DNA from: Massilia putida
GTDB taxonomy: Bacteria > Pseudomonadota > Gammaproteobacteria > Burkholderiales > Burkholderiaceae_D
Length of the DNA: 64,000 nucleotides
Assembly: GCF_001941825.1 (NCBI RefSeq)
Contig: NZ_CP019038.1
Span: forward strand, 1,054,001 to 1,118,000
Reading direction: 5' to 3'
Numbering within the stretch: position 1 is the stretch's first letter; each line of letters starts with the position of its first letter. The notes beneath the pieces were generated by a model. The model did no database searches. It was not told where the DNA came from and saw only the letters and a program-made list of their open reading frames with translations. The position numbers and the translations under genes are program-made. Positions 8,504-16,235 of the stretch are shown here, one piece after another.

Positions 8504-9406
8504 ATGCTGACGAACCTTTCCGATCTCGACCTCCGCCTGATCCGCGTCTTCCTGGCGGTCGTCGACGCCGGCGGCCTGTCGCTCGCGCAGGCCATGCTGA
8601 ACGTGAACCAGTCCACGATCAGCACCCAACTCTCCACGCTGGAGGCCCGCCTGGGCTTCCGCCTGTGCGACCGCGGCCGCAGCGGCTTCCGCCTCACGCC
8701 CAAGGGCGAGCGCTTCGCCCAGGCGGCGCGACGCATGCTCGACGTCGTCAACGACTTCTGCGAAGAGGCGCGCAACATCGAAAAGAAGTTGAGCGGCTCG
8801 CTGCGCATCGGTCTGATCGGCCACACGGACCCCGTGCAGAACGCCAAGCTGGGACTCGCCATCGCCACGTTCCGCAAGCGCGACGAGGCCGTGCGCTTCC
8901 ACATCTTCAACCGTTCACCGAACGAGATCGAGGAACAGATGCTGGCCGGCGAACTCGATCTCGGCATCGGCTATTTCTGGCACCAGCTACCCGAGCTGGA
9001 ATATGTGCCGCTGTACGTGGAGACGCAGATCGCCTACTGCGGCCGCGGCCACTCGCTGTTCGGCACCGCGGACCGCATCGGCACCGTCGATGTGGGCAAT
9101 TACGAATGGATCGGCCGTAGCTATCCCGTGCCGGAATTCGAGAGCCAGTTCGGCCAGCAAAACTATGGCGCGCGCGCCGACAATATGGAAGCCGTGGCCG
9201 TGCTGATCATGTCGGGCCGTTACTGCGGCTTCCTGCCCGCGCACTTCGCCAAGCCGTACGTGAAACTCGGCCTGCTGCAGCCGCTGAACACGGACGAACT
9301 GGCGTACCGCGTCACGATCCACACGTGCGTGCGCAAGGCGAGCCGGCGCAGCGACGTCATTGAAGCCTTCATGAGCGACCTGCGCGCGGCGATCGAGCTG
9401 CTGTAA
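8504..9406 (+). CDS. LysR-family transcriptional regulator of the polyamine operon
   Basis: A LysR regulator of about 300 aa. The N-terminal winged helix is recognisable in LSLAQAMLNVNQSTISTQLSTLE, followed by a periplasmic-binding-protein-like effector domain. The ATG at 8504 (MLTNLSDLDLRLIRVF) gives the usual N-terminus; 8489 is an alternative. It lies just behind the polyamine operon in the same orientation, so it is the natural candidate to control it, with a polyamine or guanidino compound as co-inducer (inference). Its stop at 9406 abuts the convergent GGDEF gene. Confidence 0.85.
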   Translation: MLTNLSDLDLRLIRVFLAVVDAGGLSLAQAMLNVNQSTISTQLSTLEARLGFRLCDRGRSGFRLTPKGERFAQAARRMLDVVNDFCEEARNIEKKLSGSLRIGLIGHTDPVQNAKLGLAIATFRKRDEAVRFHIFNRSPNEIEEQMLAGELDLGIGYFWHQLPELEYVPLYVETQIAYCGRGHSLFGTADRIGTVDVGNYEWIGRSYPVPEFESQFGQQNYGARADNMEAVAVLIMSGRYCGFLPAHFAKPYVKLGLLQPLNTDELAYRVTIHTCVRKASRRSDVIEAFMSDLRAAIELL

Positions 9407-11363
9407 TCAGGCGGCGCGGGCGAGCGTCGCGTCGGGACCTCGCACGCTCATCAATCCCAGCACGCCGTCGGCGGCCGCCCGTCTTGGCCGCGTACAGGCA
9501 CAGGTCGGCGAGGTGGACCAACTGCTCCCAATCCGGATCGATCGCGCCCGGGGTCAGGGACTTGGGGCAGAAGCCGATGGAAATCGTCGCGGTGAGTTCG
9601 CGGTCGTCGAGCGCGATCGGCGTGCCGCCCACGGCCGCCAGCACGCGCGCGCAGACCTGCCGCGCCTCCTCCGTGCCGATGCCCGGCAGGTAGGCCAGGA
9701 ATTCCTCGCCGCCCCAGCGGATCAGCACATCCTGTTCGCGCAACGTGGCGCCAAGGCGCGCCGCGACGTTTTTCAGCACGACGTCGCCGGCGCCATGGCC
9801 CAGCGTGTCGTTGATCGACTTGAAGCGGTCCACGTCCATCAACAGGAACACGCCGCCCGTGCGGCCCTCCGCGCCGGCGCGCCGGTCGGACGCCGGGCCG
9901 GCCTTGCGGTGATGGCGCGGCACGACCTGCTCGTAAAAGTAATGCCGGTTGAAGAGCCCCGTCAGCGAATCGCGCGTGCTTTGCAGGTACAGCTGCTCGT
10001 TCTTTTGCTGCAGCGCCTTGTTGGCCTTCGCCACGCGGCGGTACAGCAGTGCGATCAGGACGACGCCGATGCAGGTCGTCGCGCTGAGCGCCACCCACAG
10101 GCTGCGCTGGCGCCGGGCGTTCTTCAATTCGGCCGCTTTCAGCACGCTCTCGTGGTGGAGCGCGGCGAGCTCGGTCTGCTTCTTCTGGTTGTCCCAGGCG
10201 CGCTGCAGCGCCTCGTAGGACAGCTGCTTTTCCTTGCGCCACGCGGCCAGCGACACGGAACCGGCTTTTTCGTAGATCGTCAGCGCCGCTTCGCCGAAAC
10301 CGACCTGGCCCAGCGCATGCCCGTAATTGAGCAGCATGCGCACGTACTGGTCGTCGCTGCTCAAGGCGTCGAGCGCCTTGTCCGCCATCGCCCTGCCCTC
10401 GGCGATATTGCGGAAGTAGATCTGCGTCAGACCGAGTTCGAACGAGGCGAGCTGGATGCCGTAGTCGTCGCCGACCGCGCGCGAGATGCGCAGCGCCGCC
10501 ACGGCCGCCCGCTCCGCTTCACCGAAGCGCCGGCTTTGCATGTAGAGCTCCGCCAGATGCGCCAGCGGCACCGCCAGCCGCTCTTGCGCATGGAGTTTCT
10601 CGAGGAGCTCCACCGCGGACCGCAGCGCGCTTTCCGCCCGCTTCGGATTGCCCGCGCGCGCGGCCGTCGCGTACTCCGACAGGCGCGCATGCGCGAGTTG
10701 GCCGGCGATCCCGCGCGCCCGCGCGACGGCGATCATTTCATCGGTGCGCGCCAGCGCCTCCGTGTATTTGCCGACGCCGGCCAGCAGGCGCGCCTGTTCG
10801 CGCAACGCCATTTGCAGGGCGTCCGGATCGTTGCCGGCCCGCGCGGCGTCCGCCGCGCGCGTCACGAGATCGATGCCGCCCGCCGTGTCGCCATCCTCCT
10901 CCGCCAGCAGTCCCTGCGTGACGAGTGCCTGCGTTTTCAGATACGGGTCGGACGTCTCGTCCGCGAGCCGGGCGGCACCCTGGATCAGGCGGCGCGCCGC
11001 TTCCTGGTCGTGCACGAACTTGGACAACGCATACGCATGGCTCAGCATCGCCTTGGCCAGCAAGTCGTCGTCATGCAGGTCGCGGCCGAGCCGTTCCGCG
11101 CCAAGGGCGGCGTCGACGGCCCGGTTCTTGTCCTTGAGCCACCAATAGGCGCGACTCGTCACGACGAGCACCTGGCCCAGTTCGCGGCCCGTGTGCCCCT
11201 GCTTCAGCGCCTCGAGCCGGCGCAGCGCCTCGTGCGGCATGACGTAGGATTCTTCCCTGACGATGGTCAGGTCGCGGGTGAAGTCTTCATGCGGGTCGCC
11301 GGACCGGGCCACGGCCGCCTGGCAGACGAGTAGCAGGCCCAACAATATCCGGCGTACAACCAT
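9369..11363 (-). CDS. TPR-containing membrane diguanylate cyclase, C-terminus probably frameshifted
   Basis: It synthesises cyclic di-GMP. Signal peptide or anchor at the N-terminus (VVRRILLGLLLVCQAAVA), then about ten TPR-like helical repeats in the periplasm (residues ~60-370). A transmembrane helix lies at ~422-441, followed by a GGDEF domain. The active site is GGEEF (551-555) with the inhibitory RxxD site five residues before it (REQDVLIRWGGEEF). The start at 11363 has a GGAGGAAG Shine-Dalgarno. The last 32 residues are Arg-rich and unlike the family. Shifting one frame after AAKTGGR gives DGVLGL and a stop at 9407-9409, exactly beside the convergent LysR stop. A one-base insertion near 9470-9478, real or from sequencing, is likely. 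Confidence 0.85.
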   Translation of the reverse strand: MVVRRILLGLLLVCQAAVARSGDPHEDFTRDLTIVREESYVMPHEALRRLEALKQGHTGRELGQVLVVTSRAYWWLKDKNRAVDAALGAERLGRDLHDDDLLAKAMLSHAYALSKFVHDQEAARRLIQGAARLADETSDPYLKTQALVTQGLLAEEDGDTAGGIDLVTRAADAARAGNDPDALQMALREQARLLAGVGKYTEALARTDEMIAVARARGIAGQLAHARLSEYATAARAGNPKRAESALRSAVELLEKLHAQERLAVPLAHLAELYMQSRRFGEAERAAVAALRISRAVGDDYGIQLASFELGLTQIYFRNIAEGRAMADKALDALSSDDQYVRMLLNYGHALGQVGFGEAALTIYEKAGSVSLAAWRKEKQLSYEALQRAWDNQKKQTELAALHHESVLKAAELKNARRQRSLWVALSATTCIGVVLIALLYRRVAKANKALQQKNEQLYLQSTRDSLTGLFNRHYFYEQVVPRHHRKAGPASDRRAGAEGRTGGVFLLMDVDRFKSINDTLGHGAGDVVLKNVAARLGATLREQDVLIRWGGEEFLAYLPGIGTEEARQVCARVLAAVGGTPIALDDRELTATISIGFCPKSLTPGAIDPDWEQLVHLADLCLYAAKTGGRRRRAGIDERARSRRDARPRRLITAARSPRAGRS

Positions 11364-11456
11364 GCTTCCTCCAAACGTAGTCCTGAATAGTAACATCAGG
11401 AAACGTTAGATTCCACAAATCAAGTTGTAACGTATCAATTGCCCCACGGAAACGTG

Positions 11457-12224
11457 TCAATCGAGCATCTTTTCCCCGGCCCGCAACGTCAGCACGCGTA
11501 CACCGTTGCCCGTGACGGCCACGGTATGCTCGAACTGCGCGGACAGCGCGCCGTCGCACGTGACGACCGTCCAGCCGTCGTCTTCCGTGCGCACGGCGTT
11601 GCGGCCCGCATTGAGCATCGGCTCGATCGTGAACACCATCCCTTCGCGCAGCACGAGGCCCGTGCGCGGACGGCCCCAGTGCAGCACCTGCGGCGGCTCG
11701 TGCATCTCGCGCCCGATGCCGTGGCCGCAGTATTCGCGCACGACGGCGTATCCGTGGCGCCGCGCATGCCGTTCGATGGCATGTCCGACGTCGCCCAGCC
11801 GCGCGCCGGGACGCACGGCGCGGATGCCCTTCCACATCGCCTCGTACGTCACCTGCACGAGTCGCTTCGCGGGCGCCGCCACCTCGCCGACGAGATAGGT
11901 CTTGCTGGAGTCGGCGATGTAGCCGTTCTTTTCCAGCGTGATGTCGAAATTGACGATGTCGCCGTCCCGCAGGAACTCGGTCGCGGACGGCACCCCGTGG
12001 CAGACGACATCGTTGCGCGACGTGTTCATGGCGTAGGCGAAGCCGTATTGCCCCTTGCTGGCCGGGCGCGCGTCCAGCGTGTGCACGATGAAGTCGTCGA
12101 CCAGGTCGTTCACCTGCAGGGTCGACATGCCGGTCAGGTCCAGCTTGTCCAGGTGCCCGAACACATCGGCCAGCAGCTTGCCGGCCGCCGCCATCAACGC
12201 GACTTCCTCCGGCCGCTTCGTCAC
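11457..12224 (-). CDS. map: Type I methionine aminopeptidase
   Basis: Removes N-terminal methionine from new proteins; about 255 aa, the standard type I length. The pita-bread metalloprotease motifs are visible: HGVPS (cytosolic histidine), the metal-ligand aspartates in VNFDITLEKNGYIADSS, HGIG in YCGHGIGREMHEPP, and the C-terminal glutamates in TIEPM and FEHTVAV. The start is GTG at 12224, overlapping the stop of the ParD-like gene (GTGA). The frame stays open upstream but that part lies inside the ParD-like gene. It is probably an accessory copy rather than the housekeeping enzyme, judging by its partner; this is inference. Confidence 0.9.
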   Translation of the reverse strand: MTKRPEEVALMAAAGKLLADVFGHLDKLDLTGMSTLQVNDLVDDFIVHTLDARPASKGQYGFAYAMNTSRNDVVCHGVPSATEFLRDGDIVNFDITLEKNGYIADSSKTYLVGEVAAPAKRLVQVTYEAMWKGIRAVRPGARLGDVGHAIERHARRHGYAVVREYCGHGIGREMHEPPQVLHWGRPRTGLVLREGMVFTIEPMLNAGRNAVRTEDDGWTVVTCDGALSAQFEHTVAVTGNGVRVLTLRAGEKMLD

Positions 12225-12430
12225 AACGCCACCTTGAGGGCCTGCGGCACGACGCCCGCCGCCCGCAGTTCGCGCGCCATGATCTCGTTGAAGCTTTGCG
12301 TCGGATTCAGCTCGCACAGCATGCCGATGCGGACCCAGAACGCGGCCTGCGCGTTGATCGAGCGGCACGACACGGTGCTCGCCTTGCGGATCTGGTCGTG
12401 CAGCTCGTCTTCGATGTTAACGATACCCAT
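12221..12430 (-). CDS. ParD-like antitoxin-family small protein
   Basis: A 69-aa protein beginning MGIVNIEDELHDQIRKAS, with SRSINAQAAFWVRIGMLCE and FNEIMARELR. This pattern matches the ParD-like (DUF3423/PF11903) family of small ribbon-helix-helix-related proteins. The ATG at 12430 has GGAG six bases ahead; six more in-frame codons upstream are unlikely to be translated. Its stop overlaps the GTG of map, so the two are co-translated. ParD-like proteins normally autoregulate, and three GTATATG repeats overlap its ribosome site. No RelE/ParE toxin is adjacent. Confidence 0.8.
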   Translation of the reverse strand: MGIVNIEDELHDQIRKASTVSCRSINAQAAFWVRIGMLCELNPTQSFNEIMARELRAAGVVPQALKVAL

Positions 12431-12466
12431 CATATACTCCATATACAATCCATATACGAAGTATAT
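12431..12466 (-). promoter_or_regulatory. GTATATG repeat operator of the ParD-like/map unit
   Basis: On the minus strand GTATATG occurs three times (plus-strand CATATAC at 12431, 12440 and 12451, spacing 9 and 11). An inverted GTATAT at 12461-12466 makes the palindrome ATATACGAAGTATAT. The repeats cover the Shine-Dalgarno and the probable promoter, as expected of an autoregulatory site for a ribbon-helix-helix protein. Confidence 0.55.
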
Positions 12467-12475
12467 ATTAACATT

Positions 12476-13405
12476 CTATTTCCAGGCGATGCTTTCCAGC
12501 TCGTCCGAAATGACCTGCTGCCCGTGCTCCACCATGAATTCGTGGAACGACGCGGCCACGGTCGGAATCGCGCGCGCCGCCTTGTGCATCACGTGCCACT
12601 CGCCCTGCACGACGACGCCCGGCACCGGCAGCACGCTCAATAAGCGGTTGCGCACTTCCAGCGTGCAGGCGTGGACGGATAAAAAGGCGACGCCGAGGCC
12701 CGCCGCCGTCATCTGCTTGATCGCCTCGTTGCTGGACAGCTCGGACCCGATCGCGAGCGCCACGCCCTCTTCCTCGAAGCGGCGCTCGATCGCCGCGCGC
12801 GTGCCCGACCCGCGCTCGCGCACGAGCAGGTTGTGCGCGGCGATGTCGGCCAGCGTCACCGGCGCCAAGGCCAGCAGCGGGTGACCGGGCGCGACGAAGA
12901 ACGCCATCGGGTGGCGCGCGAAGCGGCTGGCGCTCGTCGGGAATTCGCGTGGCGGCGTGCCCATGATGGCGAGGTCGATCTCGTCGCGCGACAGCATGCC
13001 GATCACTTCCGGCCGCGAGCCCACCTGCAGCTTGATGCGCACGTGCGGCCGGCCCGTCGTGAAGCGCACGAGCATCGGCGGCAACAGGTGCTCCGCCGTC
13101 ATCACGGCGCCGATGCGCAGCGTACCGGACGTCACGCCCTTCAATGCCGCGATCTCGTCGCCCGCCTCTTCCCACAGGCCGAGGATGCGCTCCGCATAGC
13201 CCACCAGCAGCTCGCCCGCCGCCGTCATCTGGATGTTGCGGCCCTGGCGGCGCGTGAGCGGCACGCCGGCCGCTTCTTCCAGCAGTTTGAGGTGCAGCGA
13301 CACGGCGGGCTGCGTCACGTGCATCGCTTCCGCCGCGCGCGACACGCTCTGGTGGCGCGCCACCAGCATCAAGGCCTGCAGCTGTTTGAAGCTGGCTGGA
13401 TACAT
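12476..13405 (-). CDS. LysR-family transcriptional regulator (CbbR/CysB-like)
   Basis: A 309-aa LysR protein. The N-terminal helix-turn-helix reads SVSRAAEAMHVTQPAVSLHLKLLE. The effector domain contains GTLRIGAVMTAEHLLPPML and a conserved RERGSGTR segment, which places it near the CbbR/RbcR branch. It is divergent from the HAD-like and NADH dehydrogenase genes across a 106-base AT-rich gap, so it probably controls them. An ATAAG-N6-CTTAT repeat covering its start codon would allow autorepression. Confidence 0.87.
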   Translation of the reverse strand: MYPASFKQLQALMLVARHQSVSRAAEAMHVTQPAVSLHLKLLEEAAGVPLTRRQGRNIQMTAAGELLVGYAERILGLWEEAGDEIAALKGVTSGTLRIGAVMTAEHLLPPMLVRFTTGRPHVRIKLQVGSRPEVIGMLSRDEIDLAIMGTPPREFPTSASRFARHPMAFFVAPGHPLLALAPVTLADIAAHNLLVRERGSGTRAAIERRFEEEGVALAIGSELSSNEAIKQMTAAGLGVAFLSVHACTLEVRNRLLSVLPVPGVVVQGEWHVMHKAARAIPTVAASFHEFMVEHGQQVISDELESIAWK

Positions 13406-13419
13406 AAGTTATACCTTAT
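13404..13419. promoter_or_regulatory. LysR-type operator in the divergent promoter
   Basis: ATAAGTTATACCTTAT is an inverted repeat with five-base arms and T-N11-A architecture. It overlaps the LysR start codon and faces the divergent HAD-like gene. The rest of the gap to 13511 is unusually AT-rich (T/A runs at 13421-13450) for this genome. Confidence 0.45.
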
Positions 13420-13511
13420 CGAATTTTAAAAATTATTTATTTTTATTTTATCCCGCCCAGCCGTATAGTAAAGATAATTCAAGCGACAACGGCTCACAAA
13501 AGGAGATCATC

Positions 13512-13937
13512 ATGACGGCACAAGCGTTCATCTTCGACTTATCCTCTTTCCCTGCGACGGATGCCCCGGCCGACGCCGTGCGCCTGCTCGACCAGGCGAT
13601 CGAGAACGGCCTGCCGTGCGCCCTGATCTCCGAACTGCCGCACGACCAGGCCGGCGAACAGCTGCGCCGCCGCTTCGGCGACACCGCCCACCACATCTTT
13701 TCCGTCGTGCTGACGGGCGCCGATTTCGAAGCGCGCGGCCACAAGGCCCCGTATTCGGTCGTCCTCGGCCAGCTGGGCGTACCGCCGGACGAAGCGCTGG
13801 CCGTGACGACGTCGCCGCGCGCCATCGCCGCGGCCCGCACCGCGCAGATCGGCGTACAGGCGCCCAAAGCCGCAGTCGTACCCACCGTCATGCGCAAGGA
13901 CATGCGCAAGGTAATGATGCAGACCACCACGCACTGA
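13512..13937 (+). CDS. HAD-superfamily-like protein, catalytically degenerate
   Basis: A 141-aa protein with a haloacid-dehalogenase layout. FIFDLSSF stands where the catalytic DxD motif belongs, so the second aspartate is replaced by serine. A lysine in HKAPYSVVLGQLGVPPDEALAV fits motif III, and SPRAIAAARTAQIGV fits the usual motif IV tail. The acidic pair normally before that serine is AVTTS, without acids. The cap is missing and the length is about two-thirds of a normal HAD phosphatase. AGGAG precedes the ATG. It is followed after 107 bases by a NADH dehydrogenase. Probably not a phosphatase; a sensory or structural role is inferred only. Confidence 0.6.
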   Translation: MTAQAFIFDLSSFPATDAPADAVRLLDQAIENGLPCALISELPHDQAGEQLRRRFGDTAHHIFSVVLTGADFEARGHKAPYSVVLGQLGVPPDEALAVTTSPRAIAAARTAQIGVQAPKAAVVPTVMRKDMRKVMMQTTTH

Positions 13938-14044
13938 GCAGTCTTCCCGGCATCCGCGGGCGCTGCTCCCGGCGGATGCGCGAATGCAGCGCGGCGCCGG
14001 GAGTCCCCCGGTGTCCCATCGATTCGAAAAGAAGGGAGCACACC

Positions 14045-15343
14045 ATGCAGTCCATCGTCATCGTCGGAGGCGGCGTCGCCGGCCTCGAACTCGCCACCCG
14101 GCTGGGCCGCCGCCTCGGCGCCCGCCACAAGGATCGCGTGATCCTCATCGACAGCGCGCCCACCCACTTCTGGAAACCCCTGCTGCACGCCGTCGCCGCC
14201 GGCACCATCGACCCGGCCGACCACATGATCGATTACGCCCGCCAGGCCATCGACAACCACTTCACGTTCGTGTGCGGCGAAGTCATCGACGTCGACCGCG
14301 TCCGCCGCACGCTGACCGTGCGCAGCCGGTTCGACGACGCGCCCGACGCGCACACGCTCATCGACTACGACCGCGTCGTGCTGGCCTACGGCTCCGTGAC
14401 GAATTTCTTCGGCATCCCCGGCGCGCAGGAACACTGCCTCGCGCTCGACAGCGTCAAGGGCGCCGAAGCGTTCCGCCAGCGCTTCCTGGGCCTGTGCGCC
14501 CAGGCGGGACGGCGCCGCAACGCCCGCACGGACGCCGGCGCGCCCTTGCTCGACATCGTCATCGTCGGTGCCGGACCGACCGGCATCGAGCTGGCGGCCG
14601 ACCTGCGCCACACGGTCGACACGCTGGCCCACTACGGCCTGGCCGGACTGGAATCGCCGCACCAGGTGCACATCCGCATCGTCGAGCGCGGCCCGCAAGT
14701 GCTGCCGTCGCTGGATGCGGAGGCGTCGAACCTCGCCGTGCGCAAGCTGCGCGCGATGGGCATCGAGATCTGCACCGACACGGCGATCGCCGAGGTGCGG
14801 GAGGACGAAGTCGCGACCACGGACGGCCGCGTGTTCCCCGCTGCGATCACCGTGTGGGCTGCCGGCGTGAAGGGCCCGCGGTTCAGCACGGGCCTGAACG
14901 TGGCGCTGAACCGCAACGACCAGGTCGTGGTCGACGGGCGCCTGCGCAGCGTGACCGACCCGGACATCCACGCGATGGGCGATTGCTGCACCTTGCTCAA
15001 TCCGGACAAGACGGCGATGGCGCCGCCCAGCGCCCAGGCCGCGCGCCAGCAGGCGATCTATCTGGCCAAGCTGCTGACGCACAAGGCGCCGGACACGCTG
15101 CCGGGCTTCCAGTACCGCGACTACGGCACGCTCGTGTCGCTGGGCCGCGCGGGCGCCGTCGGCATCCTGCGCCGCGCCATCGGCAACCGCCACCTGCACG
15201 TCAAGGGTCCGTTCGCGCTCGCGATGTACGGCCTGACGTACCAGCGCCACGTGATGGGCCACCTCGGCCCGGTGCGGATGTGCGGCAACCTGCTGGCGCG
15301 CTGGTTCCGCTCGAAGATGCTGATGCCCGTTCGTTGGCACTGA
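14045..15343 (+). CDS. ndh: Type II NADH:quinone oxidoreductase family protein
   Basis: A single-subunit flavoprotein of 432 aa that transfers electrons from NADH to quinone at the inner membrane without pumping protons. It has an N-terminal FAD-binding Rossmann motif (VIVGGGVAGLELATRLG) and a second dinucleotide fold (VIVGAGPTGIELAADL). The family motif THFWKPLLHAVAAG is present, and a C-terminal FAD contact lies in HAMGDCC. AAGGGAG lies before the ATG. No clear C-terminal membrane helix is visible, so attachment would be by an amphipathic region. The divergent LysR and the HAD-like gene upstream suggest a conditional electron-sink role. Confidence 0.88.
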   Translation: MQSIVIVGGGVAGLELATRLGRRLGARHKDRVILIDSAPTHFWKPLLHAVAAGTIDPADHMIDYARQAIDNHFTFVCGEVIDVDRVRRTLTVRSRFDDAPDAHTLIDYDRVVLAYGSVTNFFGIPGAQEHCLALDSVKGAEAFRQRFLGLCAQAGRRRNARTDAGAPLLDIVIVGAGPTGIELAADLRHTVDTLAHYGLAGLESPHQVHIRIVERGPQVLPSLDAEASNLAVRKLRAMGIEICTDTAIAEVREDEVATTDGRVFPAAITVWAAGVKGPRFSTGLNVALNRNDQVVVDGRLRSVTDPDIHAMGDCCTLLNPDKTAMAPPSAQAARQQAIYLAKLLTHKAPDTLPGFQYRDYGTLVSLGRAGAVGILRRAIGNRHLHVKGPFALAMYGLTYQRHVMGHLGPVRMCGNLLARWFRSKMLMPVRWH

Positions 15344-15350
15344 CTCTGTT

Positions 15351-15373
15351 CGGGCATTCGCGTGGGCCCGTTT
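15351..15373. terminator. Weak bidirectional hairpin between ndh and SDR genes
   Basis: CGGGC at 15351 pairs with GCCCG at 15366-15370 and is followed by TTT. It sits between two convergent stops. The stem is short, so confidence is low. Confidence 0.3.
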
Positions 15374-15380
15374 CGCGCGG

Positions 15381-16121
15381 CTACAGGCGCGCCAGCCGCG
15401 CGCCGTCGACCCGCAGCGACGTGCCGTCGACGAAGCGTGCCTCGTCCGCGAGCAGGAAGGCGATGGCGGCGGCGATGTCTTCGGGCGCGCCGACGTCGGT
15501 CTTGTCGATCACTTCGACGCCCGACTTCACGTTCGGGTTATCCCACAGCATGGGCGTGTCGACGGCGCCCGGCAGCACGGCGTTGACGCGGATGCCTTTC
15601 GCCTTCCCTTCCAGCGCCGCCGAGCGCGTGAGCGACAGCAGCGCCGCCTTCGCGGCCGCATACGGTGCGACCAGCGGCTCCGTCTCGACGGCGTGCACGC
15701 TGGAGACGTTGACGATGGCCCCGCCGCGGCGCATGCGCAGGAACGCCTGCTTGGTGTAGAAGAAGGCGCCCATCAGGTCGACGTCGAGGATGCCGCGCCA
15801 GTCCTGCTCCGTCTGCGCTTCGATCGGCTTGAACAGCATCGTGCCCGCGTTGTTGACGACGAAGTCCCAGGCGCCGAACTGCTTGATGGTCGCGTCCACG
15901 GCGGCGATCACCTGGTCTTCGCGCGACACGTCGCACGTGACGACGGCGGTGCGCGCCGGATCGAAGTCCCGATCCAGGTCGGCGCGGAGCGCGTCGAGGC
16001 GGTCCTGGCGCAGGTCGGCCAGCATGACGTTGGCGCCGCCCTGCAGCAGGCGCCGCGCGGTGGCCTGGCCGATGCCGCCGGACGCGCCGGTGACGATGGC
16101 GATGCGCTGGTCGAACCCCAT
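15381..16121 (-). CDS. Short-chain dehydrogenase/reductase
   Basis: A classical SDR of 246 aa. Cofactor motif TGASGGIG lies near residues 12-19, NNAG follows in the middle of the fold, and the catalytic Ser (VNVSSVHAV) and YAAAK form the active site. The start at 16121 has GGAGGGA a few bases upstream; a longer in-frame start at 16187 lacks this. It diverges from a LysR gene that is followed by glucarate genes, so it may oxidise a sugar or sugar acid. The substrate cannot be fixed from sequence. Confidence 0.85.
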   Translation of the reverse strand: MGFDQRIAIVTGASGGIGQATARRLLQGGANVMLADLRQDRLDALRADLDRDFDPARTAVVTCDVSREDQVIAAVDATIKQFGAWDFVVNNAGTMLFKPIEAQTEQDWRGILDVDLMGAFFYTKQAFLRMRRGGAIVNVSSVHAVETEPLVAPYAAAKAALLSLTRSAALEGKAKGIRVNAVLPGAVDTPMLWDNPNVKSGVEVIDKTDVGAPEDIAAAIAFLLADEARFVDGTSLRVDGARLARL

Positions 16122-16235
16122 ATTCCCTCCTGTGCGTATCCATGACCCGGCACGACGATACCACGGGCGGCCAGGAGCCCGGCGCATCGGTCATAATCGC
16201 GGTCGTCGCCACCGGTTCGTCACAGGAAAACCACC

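Noticed and set aside
9513..11333. 606-codon plus-strand frame opposite the GGDEF gene
   Set aside because: Antisense to clear TPR and GGDEF motifs; no recognisable domain.
12221..12430. A classical ParDE toxin-antitoxin pair
   Set aside because: No RelE/ParE-like toxin gene is adjacent; the partner is map.
13448..15340. 630-codon minus-strand frame opposite ndh
   Set aside because: Shadow frame; ndh has two complete nucleotide-binding motifs on the plus strand.
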